48,544 nt of DNA from an uncultured Eubacteriales bacterium (lineage in GTDB: Bacteria; Bacillota; Clostridia; Lachnospirales; Lachnospiraceae). Under the pieces are notes generated by a model. That model made no database searches and was not told the DNA's origin. It saw nothing but the letters and a program-made list of their open reading frames with translations. Made by a program: the position numbers and the translations under genes. The stretch is from positions 1-48,544 of the forward strand of contig ONBN01000009.1 in the NCBI GenBank assembly GCA_900316115.1, given 5' to 3'. Of this stretch, positions 25,527 through 34,526 are shown piece after piece. How positions within the stretch are numbered: position 1 is the stretch's first letter; every line of letters starts with the position of its first letter.

Positions 25527-26454
25527 ATATATTGGCGTAGAAATCGGTGGTACCAAGCAGCAGGTTGCGGTTGGCTATGGGAACGGAAATATTATTGTCA
25601 GCAGGAATGTAAAACTTCAGTATAAAAGAGGTGCAGAAGATATTCTTGACTGGCTGTCCGAAAATATCAGGGAGCTGCTTGATGAGTATCCAGATGTGTC
25701 CAGGATCGGCGTTGGATTCGGAGGACCGCTGGAATCCTCAACCGGCCGCGTACTTTGTTCTCTTCAGGTTCCAGGATGGAAGGATTTCCAGCTGAAAAAA
25801 TGGTTTGAGGAAGAGTTTCACCTTCCTACAGTGGTGGTGAATGATACAGTAGCCGGTGGAATCGCAGAGCTTTACTGTGGAGCTGGGATTGGTTCCAAGT
25901 CCATGTTTTACACCAACATCGGGACCGGTATCGGCGGAGGGCTTTATATTGACGGGAAGAATTATGACGGAATCGGTTTTGGGGCAGGCTATCTGGGAAA
26001 CAGCCTGATCCCGGACTGGCAGAGCAGTACACCAGGGGCAATGACCCGTCTGGAACTGATCTGTTCTGGCAGAAGCATTGAGAACCGTCTGAATCAGCCG
26101 GGCTATGTACCGGAAACCTCTTCTTTATACAAAGCCGGAGAACGGATCACCTGTCAGGATCTTGGGGATGGAGTAAAGGCAGAAGATCCATTTTGCATGG
26201 AAGAACTGGATCGGATTGCGTCCAGCTTCTCTATCGGACTGGCAAATATTCTGGCTCTTGGGGGGATTCAGAAGATCGTGATCGGCGGAGGCGTAGCAAA
26301 AATGGGAGAGATCCTGTTTTCACGGATCCGCAAATTTACAGAGGAATATGCATTTGTGGCAAATCAGGGAACTTATGTGATCGAACCCTGCAGACTGATG
26401 GATGATGCAGTGATCGCAGGAGCCCTTCTTGCTGCTGACGGAAAGTGGAGATAA
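25519..26454 (+). CDS. ROK-family kinase without the zinc motif
   Basis: A 311-residue kinase-like protein of the ROK family. YIGVEIGGTKQQVAVGYG is the phosphate loop, and GVGFGGPLESSTG, VNDTVAGGIAELYCGAG, TNIGTGIGGGLYIDG and IVIGGGVAKMGE follow family order. The usual Cys-rich zinc motif after the GE.GH signature is missing: the region reads GAGYLGNSLIPDWQSSTPG and then LICSGRSIE. The gene overlaps rpiB by 8 bases, so the two are translationally coupled. It could phosphorylate another sugar entering the same operon, or have a different acceptor. The substrate is not known. Confidence 0.78.
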   Translation: MNKYIGVEIGGTKQQVAVGYGNGNIIVSRNVKLQYKRGAEDILDWLSENIRELLDEYPDVSRIGVGFGGPLESSTGRVLCSLQVPGWKDFQLKKWFEEEFHLPTVVVNDTVAGGIAELYCGAGIGSKSMFYTNIGTGIGGGLYIDGKNYDGIGFGAGYLGNSLIPDWQSSTPGAMTRLELICSGRSIENRLNQPGYVPETSSLYKAGERITCQDLGDGVKAEDPFCMEELDRIASSFSIGLANILALGGIQKIVIGGGVAKMGEILFSRIRKFTEEYAFVANQGTYVIEPCRLMDDAVIAGALLAADGKWR

Positions 26455-26466
26455 AGATAAAAGAGA

Positions 26467-26515
26467 AAACCCAGGTGAAGATCCTTAGATACGGATCTCC
26501 ATCTGGGTTTCTTTT
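26467..26515. terminator. Bidirectional terminator between convergent genes
   Basis: AAACCCAG with CTGGGTTT, and inside it GATCC with GGATC, followed by CTTTT; the opposite strand also ends in T residues. It ends the allose operon and the GNAT gene on the other strand. Confidence 0.8.
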
Positions 26516-26961
26516 ACGAACATTCCCATTTTTTCATAGAATCTGCGGGCATTGTCATTGCCCTCCCACACATTCAAGGTTATATCATAACAGCCCTGGT
26601 CTTTGGCATAAGCCTTTACATAGTCAAACAGGGTCTTGCCGATATGCTGTCCACGACAGTTCTCATCTATACAAAGATCATCAATGAACAGGGTTTTGAA
26701 ATCTTTCATGTTTGTACTGAAAGGCTGACGCTTCATAATACAGAACGCATATCCAACCACCTGATCTTCCTCATCTGTGGCAACAAATACAGGAGTGTCT
26801 TCATTGGAAAAGATCTCTTTCAGTTCTTCAGGTGTGTATTTGGTAGTGCCTGGGATAAAAATATCCGGCCGTATTTTTGCATGAAGTTCAAGGACTTCAC
26901 TTAAAAGTATGGATACCTTTGCCATATCCTTGTCTTCTGCTTTTCTTACAGAAATACTCAT
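26485..26961 (-). CDS. GNAT-family N-acetyltransferase
   Basis: A 158-residue acetyl-CoA-dependent acetyltransferase. The core motif is DDLCIDENCRGQHIGKTLFDYV, whose Arg-Gly-x-x-Ile-Gly stretch binds the CoA pyrophosphate, followed by LNVWEGNDNARRFYEKMGM, the usual C-terminal half of the fold. The substrate cannot be read from sequence. The start has GGAG eight bases upstream. It stands alone, convergent with the allose operon and 70 bases from the kinase gene on the same strand. Confidence 0.85.
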   Translation of the reverse strand: MSISVRKAEDKDMAKVSILLSEVLELHAKIRPDIFIPGTTKYTPEELKEIFSNEDTPVFVATDEEDQVVGYAFCIMKRQPFSTNMKDFKTLFIDDLCIDENCRGQHIGKTLFDYVKAYAKDQGCYDITLNVWEGNDNARRFYEKMGMFVKETQMEIRI

Positions 26962-27035
26962 AGCTGTTTCTCCTTTACATTAATGGTTTAAAGTACTAAA
27001 ATAAATTATAACATGCAAAGAAAGAAATGAAAAGA

Positions 27036-29642
27036 TTATTTTTCTTCAGGCGCTTCTGCCACAGGGAAGGTGATCATTACCTTAAAAAGATCGCCGTCAA
27101 GATGAAGATGGAAGGTGCCTTTCTGCAGTTCTGTCAGTGTTTTGGCAATGGAAAGGCCAAGGCCGCTGCCCTCAGTGCTTCTGGAAATATCTCCTCGGAT
27201 AAAGCGTTCCGTCAGTTCGTCAGCAGAGAAGTTAAGAGCCTGTGAGGAAATATTTTTCGCTGTAAACACAACTTCAGCCCCCTGATTTTCCAGAGAAATA
27301 TACACTCTTGTACCTTCCAGTGCATATTTATAAATATTTGTAAAAAGGTTGGAAAGCACACGCCACATTTTCTGACCATCTGCCTGGATCGTAGGCCGTG
27401 CGGCAGAGAACAGGGTGACAATGGTGAGTTGCCTGCTTTGGAACTGTTCCTGAAATTCGCCGCACACCTGCTGGGTAAGCTCTGTAAAATTCAGAGGCTG
27501 GATATTCAGGGAAACATTACCTGTACTGATCTTGGAAGCTTCTACTACATCCTCTGTAAGAGTTTTCAGGCGGTGAGCCTTTTGATCCAATACATCCAGG
27601 TATCCACAGATCTTTGGATCTGTCAAGTTTTCCTGCTTCAACAGGGAAATATAATTGATAATAGAGGTAAGCGGTGTTTTGATGTCATGGGAAACATTGG
27701 TGACCAGTTCTGTTTTCAGCCGCTCATCCCGAAGGCTTTTGTCCACAGCCGCATCCAGTCCGCTGCCAATATTGTTGATATACTCTGCTGTTCGTTTCTG
27801 ATTGCCTTTCAGGCGGTCTGTGGGGATCTTGTACTGCAGATCCCCTTCTGTGATCCGTTTCAGTCCAAGTGTGATCTGATCCTGTCCATCTGCTTTTTTG
27901 ATCATCCATATCAGTGTGGCTGCGTCCACAAAGAGCAAAAGAAGAAAGATAAATGGCGGGCTGTTTACAGCAAGTATGGAAAGTATAAACTGGAAAAGCA
28001 GGAAAACAGCCAGCTCCAGGGTAAGGGTTATTTTAAGTGCAGTATTTGTAAAATACAGGGAAAGGAAGTTCCATATTTTACGGAAGAACAGCCGGATAAG
28101 GGTGAAAATCTTACATGTAAGACTGTCTTTCCATAAGGATTTTGTCTGGATCCTGCGGATCATGCCAAGGACAAAGGAAAGGATCAGAACAAAGGTATAT
28201 AACAAAAGGAGTGTAAGTACAAAAGCGTGCGCTTTGCTCCCGTTTTGTGTACTGCGGTAAAGTGTACTCAGGGAGATATAGCTTGTTACATAGGAGAGGG
28301 GCAGGAACCAAAGCAGGAAAATCACGGCTGTATAAATTTCCGTGAACCATCGGTCTGCAAAGGTAAGGTGAATCTGGTCATCCTTTGATGTTTTGCCTGC
28401 ATTGAAGCATAGCCACAGGAAACCAATCAGCGTAAGGATAAGTCCTGCGGCAAAGCCTGCAAGGGCAGGACGGGCCCATTTCTGGCAGATCTGATAGGCA
28501 TCAGCATGGGCAGAAAAAACATCTGCTGCAGGATAGCCGGTATCTACTGCCATTGCAAAAGTATAGTCTGAAAGAGTAAGGTGACTGTCCATATCCTGCA
28601 GCCAGGCAGCAACAGACAGTATACCATGACCGGTATTGCTGATGGCAGTGCCTACTGTTTCAAAGGAATGGTCAGAGTCAGTAAGGAGGTACACAGGCGC
28701 CTGTTTCATTTTAGACAGAAGGGAAGCTGTGGAAGTATAGGAGATTTCCTGATTGGAAAAGGCCTTTTTCCCTTCATTATCTACCAAAAGCCAGGTAAGG
28801 TTGGAGTCGGTTTTGTATTCCTGAAGAGTCTGTTCACTGTCAAAATAAGCGGACACCAAAGATAATGTTTTTTCCAGGGCGTTTAACGCATCTGAGACAC
28901 GGTCATTCCATCCTGAGGTATTATTCAGCACATCCAGGAGACTGTCAGCACCATCAGGAGAAAAGGCTTCCACGATAGGTGTCTGTGCACAGCTGGAAAC
29001 GCTTACATATTTTAAAGTGTTTTTATCACCGTCATATATTCCATTAAGGGCTTTGGCAAAAAAATCTGTTTCAACATAATCGTATTCCAGTTCTTCCATG
29101 ATGGTGTCATATACTTCCTTCTCTGTCCATACATCATCATGAAGAAACTGTTGATTATACTGGAAGGTAAGTGTACCGTTTTTCAGCTGGTCACTGAAAT
29201 CTGAGAACCGGAAATAGTCTTTTGTGCCATCCTCTTTTTCGCAGATCACGATGGTATGACTGGGATCAGAATCATAAGACCAGTCATCGGCTGCCCATTG
29301 TTTCAGATCAGAGAAAGAGTAGGCAAGACCGGATGTGTTTTTGCCGGAAAGGGGCTGGTCATTCAGGACTTCGTCCAGGTCAATCATGTCAGAACTATCT
29401 GTGAGAGAAGAAAAACGGGAAACATTTGAATAGGAAGAGGTGATCTTCAGTGCTGCGGTATTAAGATCATCTGCAAACATGGTGGATTCTGTATAGGTAT
29501 CTGCCATCTGTATAGGAGACTGATCTTTACTTAACATATAAGAAAGAAAGCATCCGCACAAAATGAATACACACAGGAAGCCGCAGGTCAGGAACCAGAT
29601 CAGCCCTTTCATCGGACGGCTTCTGTAAAATTTGTTATTCAT
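27036..29642 (-). CDS. Large membrane sensor histidine kinase
   Basis: An 868-residue sensor kinase. One helix at 13-35 is followed by an extracellular domain of about 340 residues, then a cluster of four to five helices between about 390 and 600. A HAMP-like or linker segment leads to the kinase core: the phosphorylated His is in NVSHDIKTPLTSIINY (near 655), the N box in RVLSNLFTNIYKYALEG, and the G2 box in GSGLGLSIAKTL. The mix of a large outer domain and a multi-helix block suggests sensing of wall or envelope cues, but no known sensor domain is recognised. It is encoded 24 bases after its response regulator. Confidence 0.88.
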   Translation of the reverse strand: MNNKFYRSRPMKGLIWFLTCGFLCVFILCGCFLSYMLSKDQSPIQMADTYTESTMFADDLNTAALKITSSYSNVSRFSSLTDSSDMIDLDEVLNDQPLSGKNTSGLAYSFSDLKQWAADDWSYDSDPSHTIVICEKEDGTKDYFRFSDFSDQLKNGTLTFQYNQQFLHDDVWTEKEVYDTIMEELEYDYVETDFFAKALNGIYDGDKNTLKYVSVSSCAQTPIVEAFSPDGADSLLDVLNNTSGWNDRVSDALNALEKTLSLVSAYFDSEQTLQEYKTDSNLTWLLVDNEGKKAFSNQEISYTSTASLLSKMKQAPVYLLTDSDHSFETVGTAISNTGHGILSVAAWLQDMDSHLTLSDYTFAMAVDTGYPAADVFSAHADAYQICQKWARPALAGFAAGLILTLIGFLWLCFNAGKTSKDDQIHLTFADRWFTEIYTAVIFLLWFLPLSYVTSYISLSTLYRSTQNGSKAHAFVLTLLLLYTFVLILSFVLGMIRRIQTKSLWKDSLTCKIFTLIRLFFRKIWNFLSLYFTNTALKITLTLELAVFLLFQFILSILAVNSPPFIFLLLLFVDAATLIWMIKKADGQDQITLGLKRITEGDLQYKIPTDRLKGNQKRTAEYINNIGSGLDAAVDKSLRDERLKTELVTNVSHDIKTPLTSIINYISLLKQENLTDPKICGYLDVLDQKAHRLKTLTEDVVEASKISTGNVSLNIQPLNFTELTQQVCGEFQEQFQSRQLTIVTLFSAARPTIQADGQKMWRVLSNLFTNIYKYALEGTRVYISLENQGAEVVFTAKNISSQALNFSADELTERFIRGDISRSTEGSGLGLSIAKTLTELQKGTFHLHLDGDLFKVMITFPVAEAPEEK

Positions 29643-29666
29643 AAGAACTCCTTTCAGGAAACAACA

Positions 29667-30362
29667 TCAAATTTTTTCCACTTTATAGCCAAGACCCCAT
29701 ACAACCTTCAGGTAACGAGGCTCTTTTGGATTGATCTCTATTTTTTCACGGATATGGCGGATATGTACTGCCACGGTATTGTCAGCTGCAATGGCCTGTT
29801 CATTCCAGATGCTTTCATAAATCTGATTAATAGAATAAACCCGTCCCTGGTGCTTGATCAACAGCAGCAGGATGTTGTATTCAATGGGGGTAAGCCGTAC
29901 CAGTTCTCCGTCTACCGTAACTTCTTTGCGGTCATCGTCAACCATCAGGCCGCCGGTTTCGTAGATATGGCCGCTTTTTTCCTGGGAAACAGAGCCAAGC
30001 TTCATATACCGGCGCAGCTGGGAACGGACCCTTGCCACAAGCTCCAGTGGATTAAAGGGCTTTGTGACATAATCATCTGCCCCTACGTTCAGTCCCAGGA
30101 TCTTGTCTGCGTCTTCAGATTTTGCAGACAGGATAATAATGGGAAGTGAGTTTTCTTCCCGGATCTTCAGTGTGGCACGGATCCCGTCCAGCTTGGGCAT
30201 CATCACATCAATGATCAGCAGGTCTACGTCCTGGGTATGCAGGATCTGTATTGCCTGAACTCCGTCATAGGCTTTCAGTACCTGGTGGCCTTCCTGCTGC
30301 AGATAAATATGGATCGCTTCTACAATGTCTTTGTCATCATCACAAACTAATATATTAGCCAA
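29667..30362 (-). CDS. OmpR-family response regulator
   Basis: A 231-residue regulator. The receiver has the acidic pocket CDDD (8-10), the phospho-acceptor Asp52 in IIDVMMPKLDG, and the switch Lys in VTKPFNPLE. The C-terminal winged helix covers about 130-228 (RLTPIEYNILLLLIKHQGRV, VAVHIRHIREKIE). Translation starts at TTG, eight bases after GGAGGT. Partner of the kinase that follows; target genes are unknown. Confidence 0.92.
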   Translation of the reverse strand: MANILVCDDDKDIVEAIHIYLQQEGHQVLKAYDGVQAIQILHTQDVDLLIIDVMMPKLDGIRATLKIREENSLPIIILSAKSEDADKILGLNVGADDYVTKPFNPLELVARVRSQLRRYMKLGSVSQEKSGHIYETGGLMVDDDRKEVTVDGELVRLTPIEYNILLLLIKHQGRVYSINQIYESIWNEQAIAADNTVAVHIRHIREKIEINPKEPRYLKVVWGLGYKVEKI

Positions 30363-30514
30363 TTTTATTTACCTCCAATGATTAGAGCTTAACAATTTCT
30401 TTTTAAGATAGGGAAAAGGAAAGTCTTAAGAATTTATGAAAATTATAAAATTTTTGGAATTTAAGCCATTTTCGCATCTGTATCAGGGTAGCACATTATT
30501 GGGAGTATGGCAAA
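30363..30514. other. Upstream region of the two-component operon
   Basis: AT-rich sequence upstream (on the minus strand) of the response regulator. It must hold that operon's promoter; I see TATAAT-like boxes but no clear pair with a -35. Confidence 0.4.
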
Positions 30515-30829
30515 CTAATACAGGAAAATAATGATTGGCAAGGGGAGGTTCATTCAATTACTATTGTTACTGGCTCAGGTATATATTCAGAAAAGATATG
30601 CCTATATATCAGGGCTTCGTTTTCGGATTTCTCCCGTGCGCTTATTATATCTGCCATTTGCCAAACTCGCACTTACGTGCTCAAACACGGCAAATAGCAG
30701 ATAAGCTAAGCACGGTCGAAATCTACGAAAGCCTCGCATGATATATAAGCCATATGCTTTTCTGATATATAACGAACGCAACTATAGTATTGAATGGTTC
30801 ACTTACCAATCAGTATTTTCCTGTATTAG
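30515..30829. repeat. Long-hairpin element E2 (315 bases)
   Basis: The whole segment folds back on itself. The left end CTAATACAGGAAAATAATG is matched by its complement at the right end, with arms of about 50 bases at the ends, and imperfect pairing continues inwards to an apex near 30670. It contains the 28-base core shared with E1 (30721-30748), and the segment around 30749-30790 resembles the centre of E3 on the opposite strand. No coding potential. It lies between divergent genes. Confidence 0.85.
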
Positions 30830-30920
30830 AATTTTCTGTATGGTGAGTTGAAAAAGTAAATTACATTTTGCAAGCGGGAATTTTTTGTATTGTTTTGGGA
30901 TTTTGGGTGTGTGATTTTGG

Positions 30921-30949
30921 TTGCAATGGGGGAGGGAGTTGGATATAAT
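30921..30949 (+). promoter_or_regulatory. Promoter of the pullulanase gene
   Basis: TTGCAA and TATAAT with a 17-base spacer. The expected transcript start near 30956 rules out upstream start codons and supports the ATG at 30998. Confidence 0.75.
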
Positions 30950-30997
30950 ATGAAAATTGTGAGGATATACAAGTTTTGTTGGAAGGATAAGGTGTTT

Positions 30998-32920
30998 ATG
31001 AAAAGTATTAGCGAATGGAAAAAGATATATAATACAGAAGATTTCAAAAATAACTATACATACACAGGGAAGGATCTGGGATGTACCTGCACAGAGGAGA
31101 AAACTTCTTTTGTGCTGTGGAGTCCCCTTGCAGAGGAAGTAAATCTTCGGCTGTACAAAGACGGAGAACAGGGAGAATCATATGCATCATTTCCTATGAA
31201 AAAGGAAGAAAAAGGAACCTGGAGATGGGAGACAGAAGAGAACCTGAACGGGGTGTACTATGATTTCAGGCTTTCCATGGATGGAGAGCAGGTATGCCTT
31301 GGGGATCCTTATGCCAGAGCCTGTGGCGTGAATGGCAAAAGGAGTATGGCTGTATTATTGGAAAGCACAGACCCGGAAGGATGGAAGGAAGATAAGGCGC
31401 CTGCAAAGGCAGAGGAAAACATTATTTATGAGATCCATGTAAAAGAATTTTCCTGGGACAGATCCGGTGGATTTCCTGAACAGGATCGTGGAAAATATAC
31501 AGCATTTACAAAAGAACATACTACATTAAATAATGATGGGATCCATCCTACAGGCATGGATTATATGAAGCAGCTGGGCGTGACTTATGTACAGCTGATG
31601 CCTGTATACGACTATGGCTCTGTGGATGAGAAGGATGATCATGGCTTTAACTGGGGATATGATCCTGTGAATTATAATGTACCGGAAGGTTCTTATTCTA
31701 CGGATCCATGCCATGGAGAGGTGCGTATCCGTGAATTTAAAGAGATGGTGCAGGCTCTGCACAAAAAAGGCTTCCGTGTGATCATGGATGTGGTTTATAA
31801 CCATATGTATTCCCTGGATACAAATCTGAATAAAGCAGTCCCATGGTATTATTACCGTGCCTTTGAAAACGGGGAGATCTCCAACGGCTCTGCCTGTGGC
31901 AATGACATGGCAAGTGAGAGGCCGATGTGCGGAGATTATATCCTGGAATCTGTGCTTTACTGGACAGAAGAATATCATATTGACGGCTTCAGGTTTGACC
32001 TTATGGGACTTCTGGATACAGATCTTATGAACAGGATCCGAAAGGAACTGGACGAGCGTTATGGAAAAGGGGAAAAGCTGGTTTACGGTGAGCCGTGGGC
32101 AGCGGATCAAACAGCTATGGAAGGCCACAGTATCCAGGCATTAAAGGCTAATATAGGGCTTCTGGATGAAAATGTGGGCATGTTCTGTGATGATACAAGA
32201 GATGCAATAAAGGGTCATGTGTTTGAGGCAAAAGTACCTGGCTTTGTAAACGGAAAAGGCGGTCTGGAGGAGAAGATCCTTGACAGTGTAAAGGCATGGT
32301 GCATTCCTGGCAGCCAGATCAAATCACCGGCACAGATCATAAGCTATATTTCCGCTCATGACAATCTTACCTTGTGGGATAAGCTTTCTGCTACCATGGA
32401 AGGCGCATCCAGGGAGGAACTTCTCAGGGTGAATAAGCTGGCGGCAGCTGTATACATGACCTGTCAGGGCAATCTTTTCCTGTTATCAGGGGAGGAATTT
32501 GCAAGGACAAAAGACGGAGAGGAGAACAGCTTTAACCTGCCTATAGAACTGAACCGTCTGGACTGGCAGCGGGCTTATGAAAATGAAGAACTGGTAAACT
32601 TTTATCAGGGATTGATCCATCTTCGCAGGCAGATGCCAGGCTTATGCGACAAGACAGCGCAGGCAGCAGAAAGGATCCAGAATCCATGGATCCAGTCTCA
32701 GGCCGTAGGCTTTACTGTGGACAACCAGGACCAGGAGAAAACCTCTGCCTGGAAACAGCTGTACATTGTATATAATGCATCCCGCAAAGCGCTTGAGAAA
32801 TCCCTTCCGGATGGAAACTGGGAGATCCTTGTAAAAGACGGCAGGATCTGTGGCGGCACCTTCTGCAAGGACACAATTACCGTAGAGCCGGTAAGCGCAT
32901 TGATTTTAGGAAAAAAATAA
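30998..32920 (+). CDS. pulA: Type I pullulanase (GH13)
   Basis: A 640-residue debranching enzyme cutting alpha-1,6 links in pullulan, glycogen and branched maltodextrins. An N-terminal CBM48-like domain (about 20-125) is followed by the catalytic barrel with the pullulanase signature FNWGYDPVNYNVPEGSYS. The nucleophile Asp is in GFRFDLMGLLD, the acid Glu in VYGEPWAAD, and the third Asp in YISAHDN. There is no signal peptide, so it acts inside the cell on imported oligosaccharides or glycogen. The length is normal for intracellular type I enzymes. The start has an AAGGTG site. Confidence 0.9.
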   Translation: MKSISEWKKIYNTEDFKNNYTYTGKDLGCTCTEEKTSFVLWSPLAEEVNLRLYKDGEQGESYASFPMKKEEKGTWRWETEENLNGVYYDFRLSMDGEQVCLGDPYARACGVNGKRSMAVLLESTDPEGWKEDKAPAKAEENIIYEIHVKEFSWDRSGGFPEQDRGKYTAFTKEHTTLNNDGIHPTGMDYMKQLGVTYVQLMPVYDYGSVDEKDDHGFNWGYDPVNYNVPEGSYSTDPCHGEVRIREFKEMVQALHKKGFRVIMDVVYNHMYSLDTNLNKAVPWYYYRAFENGEISNGSACGNDMASERPMCGDYILESVLYWTEEYHIDGFRFDLMGLLDTDLMNRIRKELDERYGKGEKLVYGEPWAADQTAMEGHSIQALKANIGLLDENVGMFCDDTRDAIKGHVFEAKVPGFVNGKGGLEEKILDSVKAWCIPGSQIKSPAQIISYISAHDNLTLWDKLSATMEGASREELLRVNKLAAAVYMTCQGNLFLLSGEEFARTKDGEENSFNLPIELNRLDWQRAYENEELVNFYQGLIHLRRQMPGLCDKTAQAAERIQNPWIQSQAVGFTVDNQDQEKTSAWKQLYIVYNASRKALEKSLPDGNWEILVKDGRICGGTFCKDTITVEPVSALILGKK

Positions 32921-32924
32921 AGTT

Positions 32925-33054
32925 GATACAGAAAATAACTATTGGTAAATTGTTAGTATAGTAGTGTTCGTTGTATTGCAGAAAAGCATATCTTTTCTGC
33001 ACAATACAACAAGAAAAACCATATAAAATTTGCTAATTGTTATTTTAATGTATC
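32925..33054. repeat. Long-hairpin element E3 (130 bases)
   Basis: Outer arms pair GATACAGAAAATAACTATTG with its complement near 33030-33054. The core is a strong hairpin, TTGTATTG-CAGAAAAG against CTTTTCTG-CACAATACAA (32970-33009). The left end resembles that of E2, and the core segment GTTCGTT to CAGAAAAGCATAT matches E2 in inverted orientation, so E3 looks like an internally deleted relative. It lies just after the pulA stop and may also act in transcription termination. Confidence 0.75.
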
Positions 33055-33177
33055 TGTTTCCACCCCAGGCTTGGTGGTTGCTTTTTGAGAAAATTTATGG
33101 CATAATAAGTCAACACAAAAGAACAATGCAGTGACCCTACAGACCACTGCAGGTTTTTGAACAGGCAGGAAAGAGAA

Positions 33178-33711
33178 ATGGCAGGTTTTACAAAAGAGGT
33201 TATCATACGGACGCTTCTGGAACTGCTTAACGAGAAGCCTCTGGCGAAAATAACGGTAAAAGACATTGTAGAGCGCTGTGGAGTAAACAGAAACACATTT
33301 TATTATCACTTCCGGGACATTCCGGATGTGATGTACTTTACACTGAAGCGTGAAGTAGACAGGATCATGAGCAGCCAGATGGAGATCGGAAGCTTTATGG
33401 AAGGTCTTGTGCTTCTGGTGGAACGCATGGGAGAGAACAAAAAAGCGATCCTTCATATATACAGGTCAGCAGACAAAGAGATCATGGCGAAATACCTTCG
33501 TGAACTGGCTGAGTACATCATCACCCAGTATGCAGGGAAAGACAGCGAGCTTATGAGGATCCCTGAAGAAGACCGGAAGCTTCTTATGCATTATGAGAAA
33601 TGTGTGATCGTAGGCATGCTTTTGGATTGGATGGATCAGGGGATGAAGTATGATCTGGCAGATTATGCAAGAAGACTGAATGCTATTTTTGAAAAGCATG
33701 GAAGATGGTAA
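33178..33711 (+). CDS. TetR-family transcriptional regulator
   Basis: A 177-residue regulator. The N-terminal DNA-binding domain includes LAKITVKDIVERCGVNRNTFYYHFRDI near 22-48, and the C-terminal helical part (EGLVLLVERMGENKKAILHIY, CVIVGMLLDWMDQGM) resembles the TetR_C_7/DhaS type. ATG 33178 is chosen, with an AGGAAAG site upstream; a TTG at 33157 lacks one. It may control the DUF308 and radical SAM genes that follow, or act elsewhere; no operator was identified. Confidence 0.85.
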   Translation: MAGFTKEVIIRTLLELLNEKPLAKITVKDIVERCGVNRNTFYYHFRDIPDVMYFTLKREVDRIMSSQMEIGSFMEGLVLLVERMGENKKAILHIYRSADKEIMAKYLRELAEYIITQYAGKDSELMRIPEEDRKLLMHYEKCVIVGMLLDWMDQGMKYDLADYARRLNAIFEKHGRW

Positions 33712-33774
33712 ATGCCATAGCTTCCTATATTAAAATTATATAGTACTACATGTAAAATCGTATAACAAAACAAG

Positions 33775-33810
33775 GGGATTATGTTGATTTTTAGACATAA
33801 TCCCTTTTTT
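33775..33810 (+). terminator. Terminator after the TetR-family gene
   Basis: GGGATTATGT pairs perfectly with ACATAATCCC and is followed by TTTTTT. Confidence 0.92.
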
Positions 33811-33815
33811 GTCTG

Positions 33816-33844
33816 TTTTGATCTTATTTTTTTTGCGGTATACT
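33816..33844 (+). promoter_or_regulatory. Probable promoter of the DUF308 / radical SAM pair
   Basis: TTTTGA and TATACT with a 17-base spacer, about 70 bases before the DUF308 start. The -35 box is weak. Confidence 0.5.
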
Positions 33845-33910
33845 TAACCTAGTGCAACGGATATGCCGCTTGGCGGCGGCATCATCATATGAGAAAGGAG
33901 GAGCAGGAGA

Positions 33911-34480
33911 ATGGATTCTCTGAAAACGCTGAAGATAGCCAGAAATGGTTATATAGCAATTTCCCTGATCTTCTGTGCCATGGGGCTTTTTCTTGTGTGC
34001 AGGCCGGAATGTTCGGCAGCTATTTTCTGTACGATTATAGGCCTTTTGTTTATTGCTGACGGGGTCATCAAGATGATCGGCTATTTTTCAAAAGACTTTT
34101 ATTGTCTGGCCTTTCAGTTTGACTTTGCATTTGGAATCCTGATGGCAGCAGTGGGGATCGTGATCCTGGTAAGGCGGGAAAGCATTATGCATCTGATCTT
34201 TGCAGTGCTTGGACTTATGGTACTTATGGATGCTCTTGTGCGGATACAGATGTCAATTGATGCCAGGCGTTTTGGGCTAAGTCTCTGGTGGAGGATCCTG
34301 CTGGCAGCCATACTGGTTGGGATTTTCGGAATGATCCTGCTGATCGATCCTTACGGAGGTGCGAAGATGACCATGGTTCTTACCGGGATCTGCTTCCTGC
34401 TGGAGGGAGTCCTGAATCTGGCAGTGGCCATATACACTGTGAAAGTGATCGAAGGCAAAGGGGACAGGTATGATCAGTGA
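33911..34480 (+). CDS. DUF308 (HdeD-like) membrane protein
   Basis: A 189-residue protein made of about six hydrophobic helices in three pairs, the pattern of the DUF308/HdeD family: ISLIFCAMGLFLV, FCTIIGLLFIADGVIKMIG, FAFGILMAAVGIVILV, LIFAVLGLMVLMDALVRI, RILLAAILVGIFGMILLI and GICFLLEGVLNLAVAIYTV. The function is not established; HdeD contributes to acid resistance in E. coli. The start follows AAAGGAGGAG. The radical SAM gene begins 46 bases later with its own strong ribosome site, so the two probably form one transcript. Confidence 0.8.
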   Translation: MDSLKTLKIARNGYIAISLIFCAMGLFLVCRPECSAAIFCTIIGLLFIADGVIKMIGYFSKDFYCLAFQFDFAFGILMAAVGIVILVRRESIMHLIFAVLGLMVLMDALVRIQMSIDARRFGLSLWWRILLAAILVGIFGMILLIDPYGGAKMTMVLTGICFLLEGVLNLAVAIYTVKVIEGKGDRYDQ

Positions 34481-34526
34481 AAAAAATTATACAATATAGA
34501 AAGGTTTATCTATTAAGGAGGAAATT

